Below are positions 53,801 to 64,000 of a stretch of 64,000 bases of DNA, piece after piece. Each line of letters opens with the position of its first letter. Within the stretch, counting starts at the first letter, position 1. The position numbers were made by a program, and so were the translations under genes. The notes beneath the pieces were generated by a model that did no database searches, was not told the origin of the DNA, and saw only the letters and a list, made by a program, of their open reading frames with translations. The stretch is taken from assembly GCF_032452875.1 (NCBI RefSeq), contig NC_083882.1:58047614-58111613 (forward strand), written 5' to 3'. Origin of the DNA: Bos javanicus (lineage: Eukaryota; Chordata; Mammalia; Artiodactyla; Bovidae).

Positions 53801-54860
53801 CATAATCTTAAAGTTTTTAAAAAAGTGTATCAGGAGCCAGGAATTGTGCCTGTAAAGGAGAATTTCATCCATTTATGAAAAATGTCACTCTGCCTCCTTA
53901 CGACTTCCTGCCTCCTCTTGCCACACCCTCCCTCAATCCCCACAAACAGACATGCAGAAGTTGCCTCTGCCTGGCTGCCTCCTGGTCCAGAGAAAAGAAG
54001 ACCAAAGACAGTGTGACCCTGTCCCCCTACCCAACTGCCACCAGAGGCTGCCCTGGCATCTGGCCAGACAGTGAAGGCTGGCTGACAGTTTCCGGGGCCC
54101 AGCCTGGTAAATACTCAGCTGCAGCAAAAGCCCCAGTTCAGGGAGCAATTAGAGAATGGGGCCCAGGTGTTCCTGGAGCCGCTGGTTCCTACTGACCGGA
54201 ACATGCGGAGGCCGCCTATGACACAGCCCTCTTCCTCGGCCTTGACTTGATCACAGCAAACATGCCTGACCACGAGCTGTCCCCCAGGCACTTGCAGCTG
54301 GCTGGAAAACAAGCATGATCGTAAACACGTGTTGCCACGCCTGTAACCAAGACAAATCAGATCACCTGCCTCAGACCCACACGGTGCGGCGGGGGCGGGG
54401 AGGGGGACATGACTGTAAAATCCAGTTCTCTGAAGGTTCGACTGGTTTGTTATTGTTGTTTGGGATCTAATGTGACTCAGGATGCCTCGGTGGTGAGGAA
54501 CAAAGTATCTTTTATTTGATTGTCCCCTGTTCATCAGCCTTGCTCTTGTCAAGGAGCCCAAACAGTCTCATTCAAAGGCTGTATTTACAAATGAAGCGGG
54601 ATGGCCATAAAATTGATGACCTTGCTGCTTCTGGAATCTCATAAAAAGTTTCCAAGCTGCTCCTCCCCAGAGCAAATAAGGGCGTTGCAGTTGCTGGTCC
54701 CCTGGCAGGACTCCAGCTGCGGCTATTACTTTCCTCCCTCGTCAGCTTTCCTCCGCAGACTTGCCTGCGTGTCAGGGTGCTTAACTCCAAAAGGGCTGCT
54801 GAGTTCAGAGCATTCAAATCCAGAGGTGGGGGCAACACAGAAAGCAAAGGGAGAAGGGAG
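53801..54860. promoter_or_regulatory. GC-rich, repeat-poor block; candidate regulatory DNA
   Basis: About 1 kb with more CpGs and fewer repeats than anything else in the window. A GC-box-like GGGGGCGGGG lies at 54391-54400 inside a G-rich run (54388-54406). Frames of 106-148 codons open on both strands (53875-54195 plus; 54115-54561 and 54572-54940 minus), as expected from base composition; none is recognised. Function is inference only. Confidence 0.3.
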
Positions 54861-54962
54861 CAAAAAGGCAGCATTGATCGAGATGCTGTTATGTGCCAGG
54901 CACTGTGCAAACGATTTTTTTCATGAATTTTCTTATCCAAGCTTTATCATTTATTCATAGGC
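54861..54962 (-). repeat. MIR SINE fragment, antisense
   Basis: 'gatgctgttatgtgccaggc' and 'actgtgcaaacgattttttt' are the MIR 3' half in reverse complement. Confidence 0.78.
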
Positions 54963-55494
54963 TAGCCCACCCTGGAAGCTCTATCCCATGTGCCTATGTA
55001 TTGAAAATGTTTGGGGCAGATATTGCTCATTTTGTTGGGGTCCCATGAATATGGTTTATTAAGATATGTCTATTTTCTGATGGCTGGTATGGTAGAAGCA
55101 GCCAGGTGACACTGATGAGGTCAGTGAGAAGCAGTGTGCTTGCGTGTAGATGGGACTTCTGGGAATCTATTGTATTGCTATTTCGTGGGCATGTGTCCTT
55201 TGCACTTTTCCATGCTTTCTTCTTTGAATATGGGTGTGTTTAGAGGAGCACACTCATTTTACGATCAAAAGGATAGTAAAATAGAAGGAAAGACCCTGGG
55301 ACATAGATGGCAAAATGGAGATGCTCCCTCAACCTCCATCTCCCTGGCTCAGGATTCTTGTTATCATGAAAAATTAGTCCCCTTCTTTTCGGTGGCAACA
55401 GACTTGAGAATGGGCCCAGGTTTCCCACCTACTCCCCTTGCTTCTAAACCATAGAATAGGGCAAATGTGATGGGCTGTCCCTCCGTGATTACAT
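54963..55494. mobile_element. Possible old LTR-like repeat
   Basis: 'gatgggacttctgggaatct' and 'catgtgtcctttgcactttt' resemble the first part of an old placental LTR-like repeat. The rest is too diverged to name. Confidence 0.35.
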
Positions 55495-56522
55495 TCAGTT
55501 CAGTTCAGTCACTCAGTCATGTCCGATTCTTTGCAACCCCATGAACTGCAGCACACCAGGCCTCCCTGTCCATCACCAACTCCCAGAGTCCATGTCCATT
55601 GTGTCGGTGACGCCATCCAACCATCTCATCCTCTGTCATCCCCTTCTCCTCCTACCCTCAATCTTTCCCAGCATCAGGGTCTTTTCAGATGAGTCTGCTC
55701 TCCGCATCAGATGGCCAAAGTATTGGAGTTTCAGCTTCAACATCAGTCCCTCCAATGAACACCCAGGACTGATCTCCTTTAGGATGGACTGGTTGGATCT
55801 CCTTGCAGTTCAAGGGACTCTCACAAGTCTTCTCCAACACCACGGTTCAAAAGCATCAATTCTTCGGCTCTCAGCTTTCTTTATAGTCCAACTCTCACAT
55901 CCATACACGACCACTGGAAAAACTGTAGGCTTGACTAGACAGACCTTTGTTGGCAAAGTAATGTCTCTGCTTTTGAATATGCTGTCTAGGTTGGTCATAA
56001 CTTTCCTTCCAAGGAGCAAGCGTCTTTTAATTTCATGGCTGCAATCACCATCCACAGTGATTTTGGAGCCCAGAAAAATAGTCAGCCACTGTTTCCACTG
56101 TTTCCCCATCTATTTGCCATGAAGTAACGGGACCAGATGCCATGATCTTCGTTTTCTGAATGTTGAGCTTTAAGCCAACTTTTTCACTCTCCTCTTTCAC
56201 TTTCATCAAGAGGCTTTTGAGTTCCTCTTCACTTTCTGCCATAAGGGTGGTGTCATCTGCATATCTGAGGTTATTGATATTTCTCCTGGCAATCTTGATT
56301 CCAGCTTCTGCTTCCTCCAGCCCAGTGTTTCTCATGATGTACTCTGCATATAAATTATATAAGCAGGGTAACAATATACAGCTTTGACGTACTCCTTTTC
56401 CTATTTGGAACCAGTCTGTTGTTCCATGTCCAGTTCTAACTGTTGCTTCCTGACCTGTACACAGGTTTCTCAAGAGCAGATCAGGTGATCTGGTATTCCC
56501 ATCTCTTTCAGAATTTTCCACA
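55495..56522 (-). mobile_element. BovB LINE, 5'-truncated, antisense
   Basis: 1.03 kb from the TTCAGTTCAGTTCAGTCAC tail to CAGAATTTTCCACAA in the RT palm. Confidence 0.96.
55810..56521 (-). pseudogene. BovB reverse-transcriptase remnant
   Basis: The frame at 56045-56521 has GVRQSCILLPC at about residues 43-53 (family GVRQGCILSPC; the Gly is changed to Ser) and an intact YADD at 87-90. A frameshift near 56070 moves the thumb region (SKITVDGDCSHEIKRRLLLG) to the frame at 55810-56109. Motif A lies beyond the truncation. Non-functional. Confidence 0.92.
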
Positions 56523-56579
56523 ACATTGGGTTATATGTAACAAGATTTCGTCTAGTTTCTGGACTTGCTTCTTGCAAGG

Positions 56580-57000
56580 ACTCTCCTTTCTGACAAAGTC
56601 AACAGTCAAGCTGGAAAAGCCCACATGGCCAGGAAATATGGATGGTTTCTAGAAACTACAGAAAGACTACAAACTTTAGGAGGCCTCTAGAAACTATGAG
56701 TGCCCTTTAGGAATTGAGAGGGGCCTCCACACAGTAAGAAATCAGGACCTCAGTCTTATTATCGTTGTAAGAAAATATATTCTGCTAACAACGTGAATGA
56801 GCTTAGAAGTAGATTCTTCCCCAACCAAGCCTCCAGATGAGAATACAGCCCAGCTGATACCTTCATTGCAGCCGTGTGAGAGCCTGAGCAGAGGATTCAA
56901 CCAAGGCAAACTCTTGACCCACAGAAACTGTGAATTTAATAAATGCGTGTTTTTTAGACCCCTAAATTTGTGGCATTTTGTTATACAGCAATAAATCACT
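56580..57000 (+). mobile_element. Old MaLR-type LTR
   Basis: 'gatgagaatacagcccagct', 'gataccttcattgcagccgt', 'cttgacccacagaaactgtg', 'aatttaataaatgcgtgttt' and 'ttgttatacagcaataaatc' are the 3' half of an MLT1-like LTR including its polyadenylation signal. Confidence 0.7.
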
Positions 57001-57399
57001 AATGTGCTCCTTTATACCTCTTGGATCAACTTTCTGTTATGTACAGCCAAATTGACACAGTTGGTAGATACACAGATGGGCATCTCAGGAGACCTCCCAA
57101 AGCAATGAAAGATTAGAGTAGAGTCTCAGGGTTTGTGGGCAGATAAAGGAAGAGTCGGGGTCTTAGACTTTTCCCTAAATAGAAGAGCTGGGTATTCTCA
57201 TTCGCCCGAAAGTCTTTCGGCTGCTGTCTATGTAACTGCTTTCCAAAATAACATAGGTAATTAAGGACAAATAAAAAGAAAGATTGTTAAATAACACTTT
57301 GGGGTAAGTCTTTGACTGAATTAAAGGTAGGAAAGCAACCTATATATTCCTCTTTTTATAATTTTGAGTTTTGTTGGAGGTACTTTTATCAGGAAAATA
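57001..57399. other. No recognised feature
   Basis: About 400 bases with no landmark. Confidence 0.4.
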
Positions 57400-57615
57400 G
57401 CGACACCAGCTCGCATCCCTTGAGTGCTGACTATGTACAAAGTTCTGTGTCAAGCCTTTCACCTGGATTCTCTTTCATGCTAATATCCATCCTACAAACT
57501 AGGGATGACTATTATTCCCACATGACAGACCAGAAAACAGATTCAGAGAGGTTAAGAAGTTGGCCATAGGCAGTCAGCCTTCATACCCAATGTATCTAAG
57601 CACTATGCCATTCTT
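57400..57615 (-). repeat. MIR SINE, antisense
   Basis: 'gagtgctgactatgtacaaa', 'caagcctttcacctggattc' and 'attcagagaggttaagaagt' are in reverse-complement order. Confidence 0.85.
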
Positions 57616-57679
57616 CTGGCTGTAAGAGACAGAAAATAGAGAAAAATACTAATAAGTAGGGGGAACCACTTTTCCATAT

Positions 57680-57995
57680 TTCAGACACTCGGGAGCAAGC
57701 ACAAAAACTTTTTGATATATTTCCTAACAACATAGAGATTAGATCGCTTATAGAAATGTGTACCCTGAATCTTTGTTTTCTCAGTTAATGTGCTCTAAGC
57801 AGTTCCTCATGTTATGCAAAGCTTCTTATAAGCATTGGCTGCCTTTTATTCCATTATCTGGATGTGTTGTAATTCACTAAGTCCTTCTCCTAACACAGCC
57901 AAATTGAGATGCTTTCCATTTAGGAACTTTTGTATATAAAGCTGCAATTAACATCTTGGTGCATCAAATTTTTCCACATTTTAGTTTAGGGTAGA
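57680..57995 (-). mobile_element. Old L1M ORF2 3' fragment, antisense
   Basis: 'ttccattatctggatgtgtt', 'gagatgctttccatttagga' and 'agctgcaattaacatcttgg' match the L1 'tccattgtatggatgtacca ... gctgcaatgaacatcc' block. Confidence 0.75.
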
Positions 57996-58644
57996 ATCCT
58001 CCAAGTGGTATGACACCGCAACAGAGAGGATGAGTCCACTTACGGTCACCACCACCGGAGGCACAGCACTTTAGCCCAAGATGTCACCATGAGACTCTGA
58101 AAACTAGAGAAGAGCGATGTATCTCTTGAGAAAGAATGGCCCCTCCCTTGAACATTCCTGTGGGTTCATGTATTCAAAAGTGACACAAGGGGCCAGGTAC
58201 CTTTAGAAGGCCAGATTTTTATTGTCATCTGGAATGTGGTGCTTCTTCCAAAAGCAATAAAATTCAAGGCTGATCTTTAGTAAACTTCCCTAATGTTTGT
58301 GTTTCATAAGCTGTCTCACAGCCACAGCCTCAGACCTTTTTATACGTTCCTAAATAAACACCAGGGCCTGCATGCTGCCGCCTGGTGTGAGCAGACCCCT
58401 GCCGTCTGCAAGCCTCCTCGTTCTCCTTGGTACCCACCGTATTTCCTATTTTTCCCGTGAGTCTCTAAACCCAGAGGCACAAAACTATGCTTTGTTTTTG
58501 AGGTCAAATAACTGAAACATTTTAAAATTTTCAGAGTGGTGGTTAAATGACCCAGGAAAACCAGGTGGTTTTTTTATCCCTTCTGCTGTATATATGTTTT
58601 GAATTGCAGGTATTGAAATGGAAAGGCTCCTTAGACACCTAATA
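57996..58644. other. No recognised feature
   Basis: About 650 bases. CpG-containing patch at 58370-58460. No gene evidence. Confidence 0.4.
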
Positions 58645-58850
58645 ACAAAAATAACTAATGTTTGGTGAAGGTTGACTGTGTCCCAGAACTAGGCTAAGCA
58701 TTTTGCATAGATTGTTTCCTTTAACTTCAGCACAACCCAGCAGACAGACATTACCACCTTTTGCAGTTGGGAAAATGAAGGAACAAAGAGATAACTTTTC
58801 AAGGTCACAGAACTATTCAGTAAAGTTGTTCAAGCCCAGAAGAGATCGTA
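58645..58850 (-). repeat. MIR SINE, antisense
   Basis: 'tgactgtgtcccagaactag', 'gctaagcattttgcatagat' and 'aacttttcaaggtcacagaa' are in reverse-complement order. Confidence 0.83.
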
Positions 58851-58864
58851 CAGACCATTGAGAT

Positions 58865-59826
58865 ATTTTATTTTTTATTGAAGTATATAGTTGATTTACA
58901 ATGTTGTGTTAGTTTCTGGTGTACAGCAGTAATTCAGTTTTACATGCATCTATATATATGTAAAGACATATGTGTATACACATGTATATATATGTATATA
59001 TATATGGTTTTCTATCATGGCTTACTACAGAGTAACAAATATAGTTCCTGTGCTACATAGTATTAATAGGACCTTATTGTTTATCTATTTTGTATATAGT
59101 ACTTTGTATCTGCTATTCCCAAACTCCTAATTTATCCCTCCCCCTTTTTCCCCTTTGGTAACCATGCATTTTTCTATGTCTGTGAGTCTGTTTGTGTTTT
59201 GTAAATCATTTGTATCATTTTTTAGATTCCACATACAAGCGATACCATATTGGATTTGTCTTTGACTTGTTTCATTTAGTAGGATCATCTCTAGGTCCAT
59301 CCATGTTGCTGAAAATGGCATTATTTCATTCTTTTTTATGATTAATATTTCATTGTGTATATATGTGTAGATATATATATTATATATATGTACCACATCT
59401 TCCTTATCCATTCATCTGTTGACAGACATTTAAGTTGCTTCCATATCTTGGCTATTGTAAATAGTGTGGCAATGAGCATTAGGGTGCATGGATCTTTTCA
59501 AATTAGAGTTTTCTCTGGATATATGCCCAAGAGTGGGATTGGTGGGTCATATGGCAACTCTATTTTTAGTTTTTTGAGGAACCTCCATACTGTTTTCCAT
59601 AGCAGCCACTCCAATTTACATTCTCACCAGCAGTGTAGGAGGGTTCCCTTTTCTCCACATCCTCTCCAGCATTTATTATTTGTAGACTTTTTAATGATGA
59701 CCATTCTGACTGGTGTGAAATGGTACCCCATTGTAGTTTTGATTGACATTTCTCTAGTAATTAGAGGTGTTGATCATCTTTTCATATGTCTATTGGCCAT
59801 CTGTATGTCTTCTTTAGAAAAATGAG
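58865..59826 (-). mobile_element. L1, 960 bp, antisense
   Basis: The longest L1 here: 3' UTR at left ('tattgaagtatatagttgat', 'ctaatttatccctccccctt') into the ORF2 end at right ('tatgcccaagagtgggattg', 'tctcaccagcagtgtaggag'). The minus frame at 59127-59411 is a fragment of the ORF2 C-terminus carrying a TA-rich expansion (59366-59392). The plus frame at 59355-59825 is its antisense shadow. 5'-truncated; no clear TSD. Confidence 0.94.
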
Positions 59827-59924
59827 AGATTGTTGAGATCCGTAACTCGGCTCTAGGACTTCAGGGAACACTGTGAGGTCAAGGGCTGCCCAAGAAGGTA
59901 AGCCAGAGTGAAAGGCTCCTATCA

Positions 59925-60425
59925 AGCCCACTTTGCTCCCACTGACTTGCAGTAGCAAAATAATGGTCCCCACAATGATGTCAATGTTCTAAGCCTCAGA
60001 ATCTGTGAATATATTGCCTTGTGTAGCAAAAAGGTGGGACAAAGTTTGTGGCTATGATGAAGTTTATAAATGAGATGAAGCTAAGGACCCCGAGATGGGG
60101 AGATTACCCAGGATTATCCACTGGGCCCAATCTAATCACCCAGGACCTTAAAAGTGAAAAATCTTTCCCAGCTGTGGTCAGAGGGAGCTGTGGTTATGGG
60201 AGGATGGTCAGAGAGAGGCCACAGTGCTAGCTTTGAAGACAGAGGAAGGGCCGTGAGCCAGGAACTGTTCACCCCTCCAGGCTTTCCATGGCTGTAGCCC
60301 TGCCAACACCTTGATTTTCACCTAGTGAGACTCCTCTGACTTCTCACCCACAGACCTGTAAAATACTCAGTTCACTTGGTGTTAAGCCACTAACTTAGTG
60401 GTGGTGACTTCTTATGACAACACCA
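59925..60425 (+). mobile_element. MaLR (MLT1-type) LTR
   Basis: 'gaatctgtgaatatattgcc', 'cgagatggggagattaccca', 'ggattatccactgggcccaa', 'aacaccttgattttcaccta' and 'tgttaagccactaactta' are in MLT1 order. About 500 bases, sense. Confidence 0.85.
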
Positions 60426-60619
60426 AAAACTTGGTGTGCCCCTGCTTCAGCCAGAGCCTCTCCAGTATTACATTTTTGAGATCAGACTTTAGTGTGATAT
60501 TTCTTTGGGGAAATAAAACAAAGGAGACATTTCCTGATTTTTATTTTTGAAAGTTGAAAACAAATTCTTTTCCCTGCTCCCCCACCTCTCTCTCTCTCCC
60601 CCTCTTTAAAAAGAGAAAT
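60426..60619. other. No recognised feature
   Basis: Short gap with a CT-rich patch (60583-60605). Confidence 0.4.
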
Positions 60620-60725
60620 ATTGGTGCCCAAAGAGAGGACATGCTTTGTCCAGGGTCACACAATGACAGGGCAGCCGACCCAGGGTTTACTCTACTACAG
60701 CCCTACTGAGTGCTCAGTGATCTCC
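60620..60725 (-). repeat. MIR SINE fragment, antisense
   Basis: 'catgctttgtccagggtcac' and 'acccagggtttactctacta' are MIR landmarks in reverse complement. Confidence 0.72.
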
Positions 60726-60899
60726 TCCTCTGGACCAGGGCTGCACCTGTGGGCTCTGCCAGCTGATATGGCACAAAATGTTTGATTAAAAAAAAGCTTT
60801 TGTCACTCAGCCATTCAGGCAGGATGAATCAGGCACTGTACCCAGCATCGGCAATGAAGGGGTGAATGCAACCCAGTCCCACCGCTGGGAAACCCAGAG
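60726..60899. other. No recognised feature
   Basis: Short stretch with no landmark. Confidence 0.35.
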
Positions 60900-61290
60900 T
60901 TCCACTACCAAGAGATATGCAGAGTGTGAAAGAACACAGAGCAAGGCTACTGAGCCCAGTCTGGGAGCTGGCAAAGGCTTTCCAGTGGAAGTGACACCTA
61001 AGCTAAAGCTGGAAGGGTGAGTAGAGGTTGACCAGACACTGAAGGGAAAGAAGAGTGTTCTGTGCAGAAGGATAGTGGTGCATAGGTGTCAAGAGGAGAG
61101 AGGGGCAGCTTCCATGAGTTGAGTGTGTATGAAATACAGGAGTCAAAGAGAAGCAAGTGGGGAAATGTGAGACTGAAGAAATACCTTGGATTGAGCACAA
61201 AAGGCCTTGTGAGCTTAGTTAAATGATCACCTGGGTTTACCTTCAATGAAAGCCCATTCCTCGGTGACAATGGGAAGCCATGGAAGATCT
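60900..61290 (+). repeat. Unnamed ancient interspersed repeat, copy B
   Basis: 'ccagtggaagtgacacctaa', 'agctaaagctggaagggtga' and 'gacaatgggaagccatggaa' belong to a mammal-wide family whose name I do not recall. Related to 50880-51060. Confidence 0.5.
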
Positions 61291-61739
61291 CCCAGCACTG
61301 ATGCAGAAAGACACAATACACAGGACTGGGACTGAGTAGGGACACAATAACTTTCTGTTGACTCTGAATTCAGTGTGGTGATGGGTATGATCAATGAGTG
61401 TGCAGAGTGCAACAGGAGCAGGGAGAAAGATCTGGGACTCTACCTGGGGAAGCTGGGAAGGTTCACAGAGGATGAGAATAGCAAAGGGCATGTTAAGTGA
61501 TGTTGTTTTTCTCTGCAATCTTCTATGAGCACCCGCTAAGTCTCTGGGATACATCACATCCCTGTAGATCTTCTTGCCTTGAAAATTCTACTTATTCACA
61601 CCTTTATCCCTGTTTTTTTTAATTTTATGTTAATGATGTGTCTTCATAGTATAATGTTTAAGTAGCTTTCTAAGGGTATATGGTAAAAACCATTCCCTGC
61701 CTTCAATAAATTTCTTCCTTGTCAACAGACAAGACAGCA
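61291..61739. other. No recognised feature
   Basis: About 450 bases. The 104- and 115-codon minus frames here and to the left are unrecognised. Confidence 0.4.
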
Positions 61740-62265
61740 AAGTGTCCAGGCTTGTAGGGTTGAATCATAATGTCTAAGTCATTCACGGCTGTTCATTAAC
61801 AGTTTCATTTTGCCAGTCTCCCTTACAGCTAAGGGTAGATGGACACATGACCCAATTCTGATTAATAGTGTCCTGATCAATTATATATAAGTGTAAGTCA
61901 ACTGGGAGGGCTTCTGTGATACTTTTGTTCCTTCATTGATAAAATGGCATAGTCATTCCAGGGAAAGGACCCTTTGCCTCTCTACACCCCACCTATCAGC
62001 TTTCTATTTTTGAATACTGTTGTGATATCTAGGAATATGGTAGCCATCTTGCAGCCACAGGGAAACCAGGAGAATCAATGACCCACATATGTATGGAGCA
62101 TGGAAATGTTCCTGGCGTCTTGATGACATTCTTGTGCTAAAGCTCTCACTTTAGAGTACTTACTTCCAGTCTTCATATTACATAAGATAGTTAACCATCT
62201 TTATGGCTTAGGCGCTATCAGTCAGATTTTTTGTTACTTGTAAGCAAATATATCCTAAATTATAC
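61740..62265 (+). mobile_element. Possible old LTR
   Basis: 'ggaatatggtagccatcttg' and the end 'ctatcagtcagattttttgt' with 'gtaagcaaatatatcctaa' resemble the close of an old LTR family. Subfamily unclear. Confidence 0.5.
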
Positions 62266-63044
62266 AATTATTTCCAAAAAGAGGATCATGTTTCTTCTCA
62301 TTGGAATTATGAGACTCTAAGGCTATTAACAGAGAACAAAGTGGTAGTCTATGGCCAACTAGCCACATGAAGAAACAAGATAACCACTCCAATTCTAGAA
62401 CAGCAAAGCTTCCTTCCTCCATTCCTTCCTTCCCAGTGACGATTCTTCCTTGGCTGGGAGGAGATGTCTGCTTTTCTGATTTCATAGCTTTCAAGAGCAC
62501 CCATTGCTTCATTGCCCTTTGCCTTTGGCCAGGTTCATGGTGGTCCCTCTGGAGGGCCTGGCTTGTTAAGAAAATCTGACTTGTCAAAAATCAGAATCAG
62601 GTTTTTTTTTTTGGCAACTGCAAAGGTAAGCTGTCACCAGTTCTGTCAACAGTCACAGCAGAAAGAGAGCTATTTATTCATCTGCGACCTTCATGAGTCA
62701 CAGTCTAAACATTCTATGAACCCTCCTGTGGCAAGTCATACCCTGCCCTGATCTCTGGAGAGAGTGCTTCCCACCCAGCACCACTTCAGCACAACAGACT
62801 CTCGGCTTTTGGCTGTCTAATCTTGGCACTGCACAAGTGGTCATGTTATTAATGACTCTGAGTCATCATATAGGGCATTCCATCTGGAATGTATGTACTA
62901 TTTAATGAGCAGGAGGGGGATGGAGGTCTACTCTGTCCCAGGCAAAATGTGAGGTTTCTCATGGCTCTGCTGCTGCCTTACTGTATCCCCTTTAAAATAC
63001 AATCCTAAATATTTGCATGTCTATAAATTGGTTCAATTTTTTTT
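62266..63044. other. No recognised feature
   Basis: About 780 bases. Opposite-strand frames (62255-62587 minus, 62367-62579 plus) cancel as evidence. Confidence 0.45.
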
Positions 63045-63711
63045 AAGAGAGCAATGTGAAGTAAGTCTCCCTCTATTCCCCTCCCTGTCTTCTAGACCCC
63101 CTTTCCTGTGTCCCTTCCCTGGAGACAATCACTATTAATCATTTTTAGACATCGTGCCAGAGACATTTTCCTCCTCTCCTTTGTCTTATTCCTCCCTCCT
63201 CCCTCTGTATCCTCCCACCCTCTCTCTCGCTCTCTCATTCTCACTCTCTGTATGTGTGTGTATATATACACACACACATATATATACACACACACATAAA
63301 TGTATATGCATACTTTTTTTTTTTTTACACTGGTGAAAGTCAGCTTTATACACTGTTCTCTGTCTTGCTATGTTCCCTTATATTCACTTATCAATACTTT
63401 CTGGAGATCATTCCACACGATTTCATACAGAACCTTCTTATTCTGTGAATGTCTGCACATCTCTCTACTATAGACTGTAATATATTCAGCCAGATTCCTA
63501 ACTGAGAGCCTTAGATTTTTTTTTTCCTAGTCTTTGTTAATGTTTCAACCAATGGCTTTTCACAACTGTCTTATTGTGAGAACATTTCTGAGGGATTAAT
63601 TCTTGGACATAAAGTTTCTGAATCAGAGTAGATGCATGTAAATTTTTGGTTGATAGTAACACATTTTTATCCAAATATGGAGCTAATTTATACCTTATCA
63701 AGAATGTATGA
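63045..63711 (-). mobile_element. L1M ORF2 fragment, antisense (inverted 5' part)
   Basis: 'ggagatcattccacacgatt', 'gcatgtaaatttttggttga' and 'tatcaagaatgtatgagacc' match the reverse complement of L1M ORF2. A TG/TA/CA tract lies at 63251-63303. A sense L1M 3' end follows at once. Confidence 0.75.
63251..63303 (+). repeat. TG/TA/CA compound microsatellite
   Basis: Alternating TGTGTG, TATATA and CACACA blocks, with partial self-complementarity. Confidence 0.9.
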
Positions 63712-64000
63712 GACCTTGAAATTATTACGTTAAGTAAAAGAAACAGGAAACCAAAAGGCCACGTGTTATATAAGTCCATTTATAATGAAATGGCCAGAAG
63801 AGAGAAATCCTTAGAGATAGAAAGTAGATCGCTGGCTGCAAGGCGCTGGAGGGAGAGAACAGTAAGGAGTGACTAATAGGCACAAGTCTGCTTTGAGGAC
63901 TGATGAAAATGTTCTGAACTGACATAGTGGTGATGGTTGTGCAATCTCCTAAAATCCACTGAATTGTGTCCTATGTAATGAATTGCATGTGAATTATCTC
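63712..64000 (+). mobile_element. L1M 3' end, running off the window
   Basis: 'ttacgttaagtaaaagaaac', 'agatagaaagtagatcgctg' and 'tagtggtgatggttgtgcaa' are L1M 3' landmarks in sense. The element continues past 64000. Confidence 0.85.

Noticed and set aside
53875..54940. Frames of 106-148 codons on both strands as possible genes
   Set aside because: Overlapping opposite-strand frames fit GC-rich composition; there is no recognisable domain, promoter/splice context or homology.
59355..59825. 156-codon plus-strand frame
   Set aside because: It lies wholly within an antisense L1 and is the reverse of ORF2 sequence.
1..64000. CRISPR arrays, operons, bacterial promoters or phage genes
   Set aside because: Recurring words are dispersed SINE/LINE copies, not regularly spaced repeats; the sequence is mammalian throughout.

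Overview
This window is nuclear DNA from a ruminant, almost certainly a bovid (cattle, sheep or goat type). The evidence is its repeats: BovB (RTE-class) LINEs, Bov-tA and Bov-A2 SINEs, CHR-type tRNA SINEs and young ruminant L1 tails lie over a background of decayed L1M, L2, MIR and MaLR LTR sequence shared by placental mammals. I find no intact protein-coding gene and no exon I can defend. All long reading frames are short, and the recognisable ones are broken reverse-transcriptase remnants. It reads as intergenic or deep intronic DNA.

Layout. 0-8 kb: a 1.6 kb antisense BovB, a 3'-truncated 5S rRNA retropseudogene, an L2 split by a Bov-A2, then a second BovB split by about 1 kb made of a Bov-tA and an endogenous-retrovirus fragment (R/U5, primer-binding site, leader). 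8-17 kb: MaLR LTR, Bov-tA copies, a CHR SINE with target-site duplication (TSD), a young 5'-truncated L1 with a 14-bp TSD, and a CA microsatellite. 17-24 kb: two Bov-tA copies, a 1 kb antisense BovB, an old LTR, L1 tails, MIRs, a 421-bp solo LTR and a mariner MITE. 24-35 kb: L2/MIR relics interrupted by Bov-tA, a CHR SINE, an L1 with an inverted 5' part, a 1.2 kb sense BovB with a mutated catalytic motif, and a dimeric Bov-tA. 35-54 kb: mostly old L1M/L2/MIR sequence with scattered Bov-tA, a short A-tailed insertion inside L1, and a 62-bp internally deleted Bov-tA. 54-55 kb: the most GC-rich, repeat-poor stretch. 55-64 kb: another antisense BovB, LTR relics, a 960-bp L1 and a terminal L1M in inverted arrangement.

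How the parts work together. The shared theme is retrotransposition. Autonomous LINEs (BovB, L1) supply the enzymes; Bov-tA, Bov-A2 and CHR SINEs, and here a 5S rRNA transcript and other short RNA pieces, are passengers. TSDs can be read for many insertions, which allows nesting order to be worked out (BovB before ERV/Bov-tA; L2, MIR and MaLR before Bov-tA). No novel gene system was found. The most unusual items are the tailless 5S retropseudogene, the dimeric Bov-tA inside one TSD pair, the 62-bp Bov-tA, the 76-bp A-tailed insertion and the ERV plus SINE composite. Repeat family names are from memory of consensus sequences and were not checked against a database. Boundaries without a TSD are accurate to roughly 5-20 bases.
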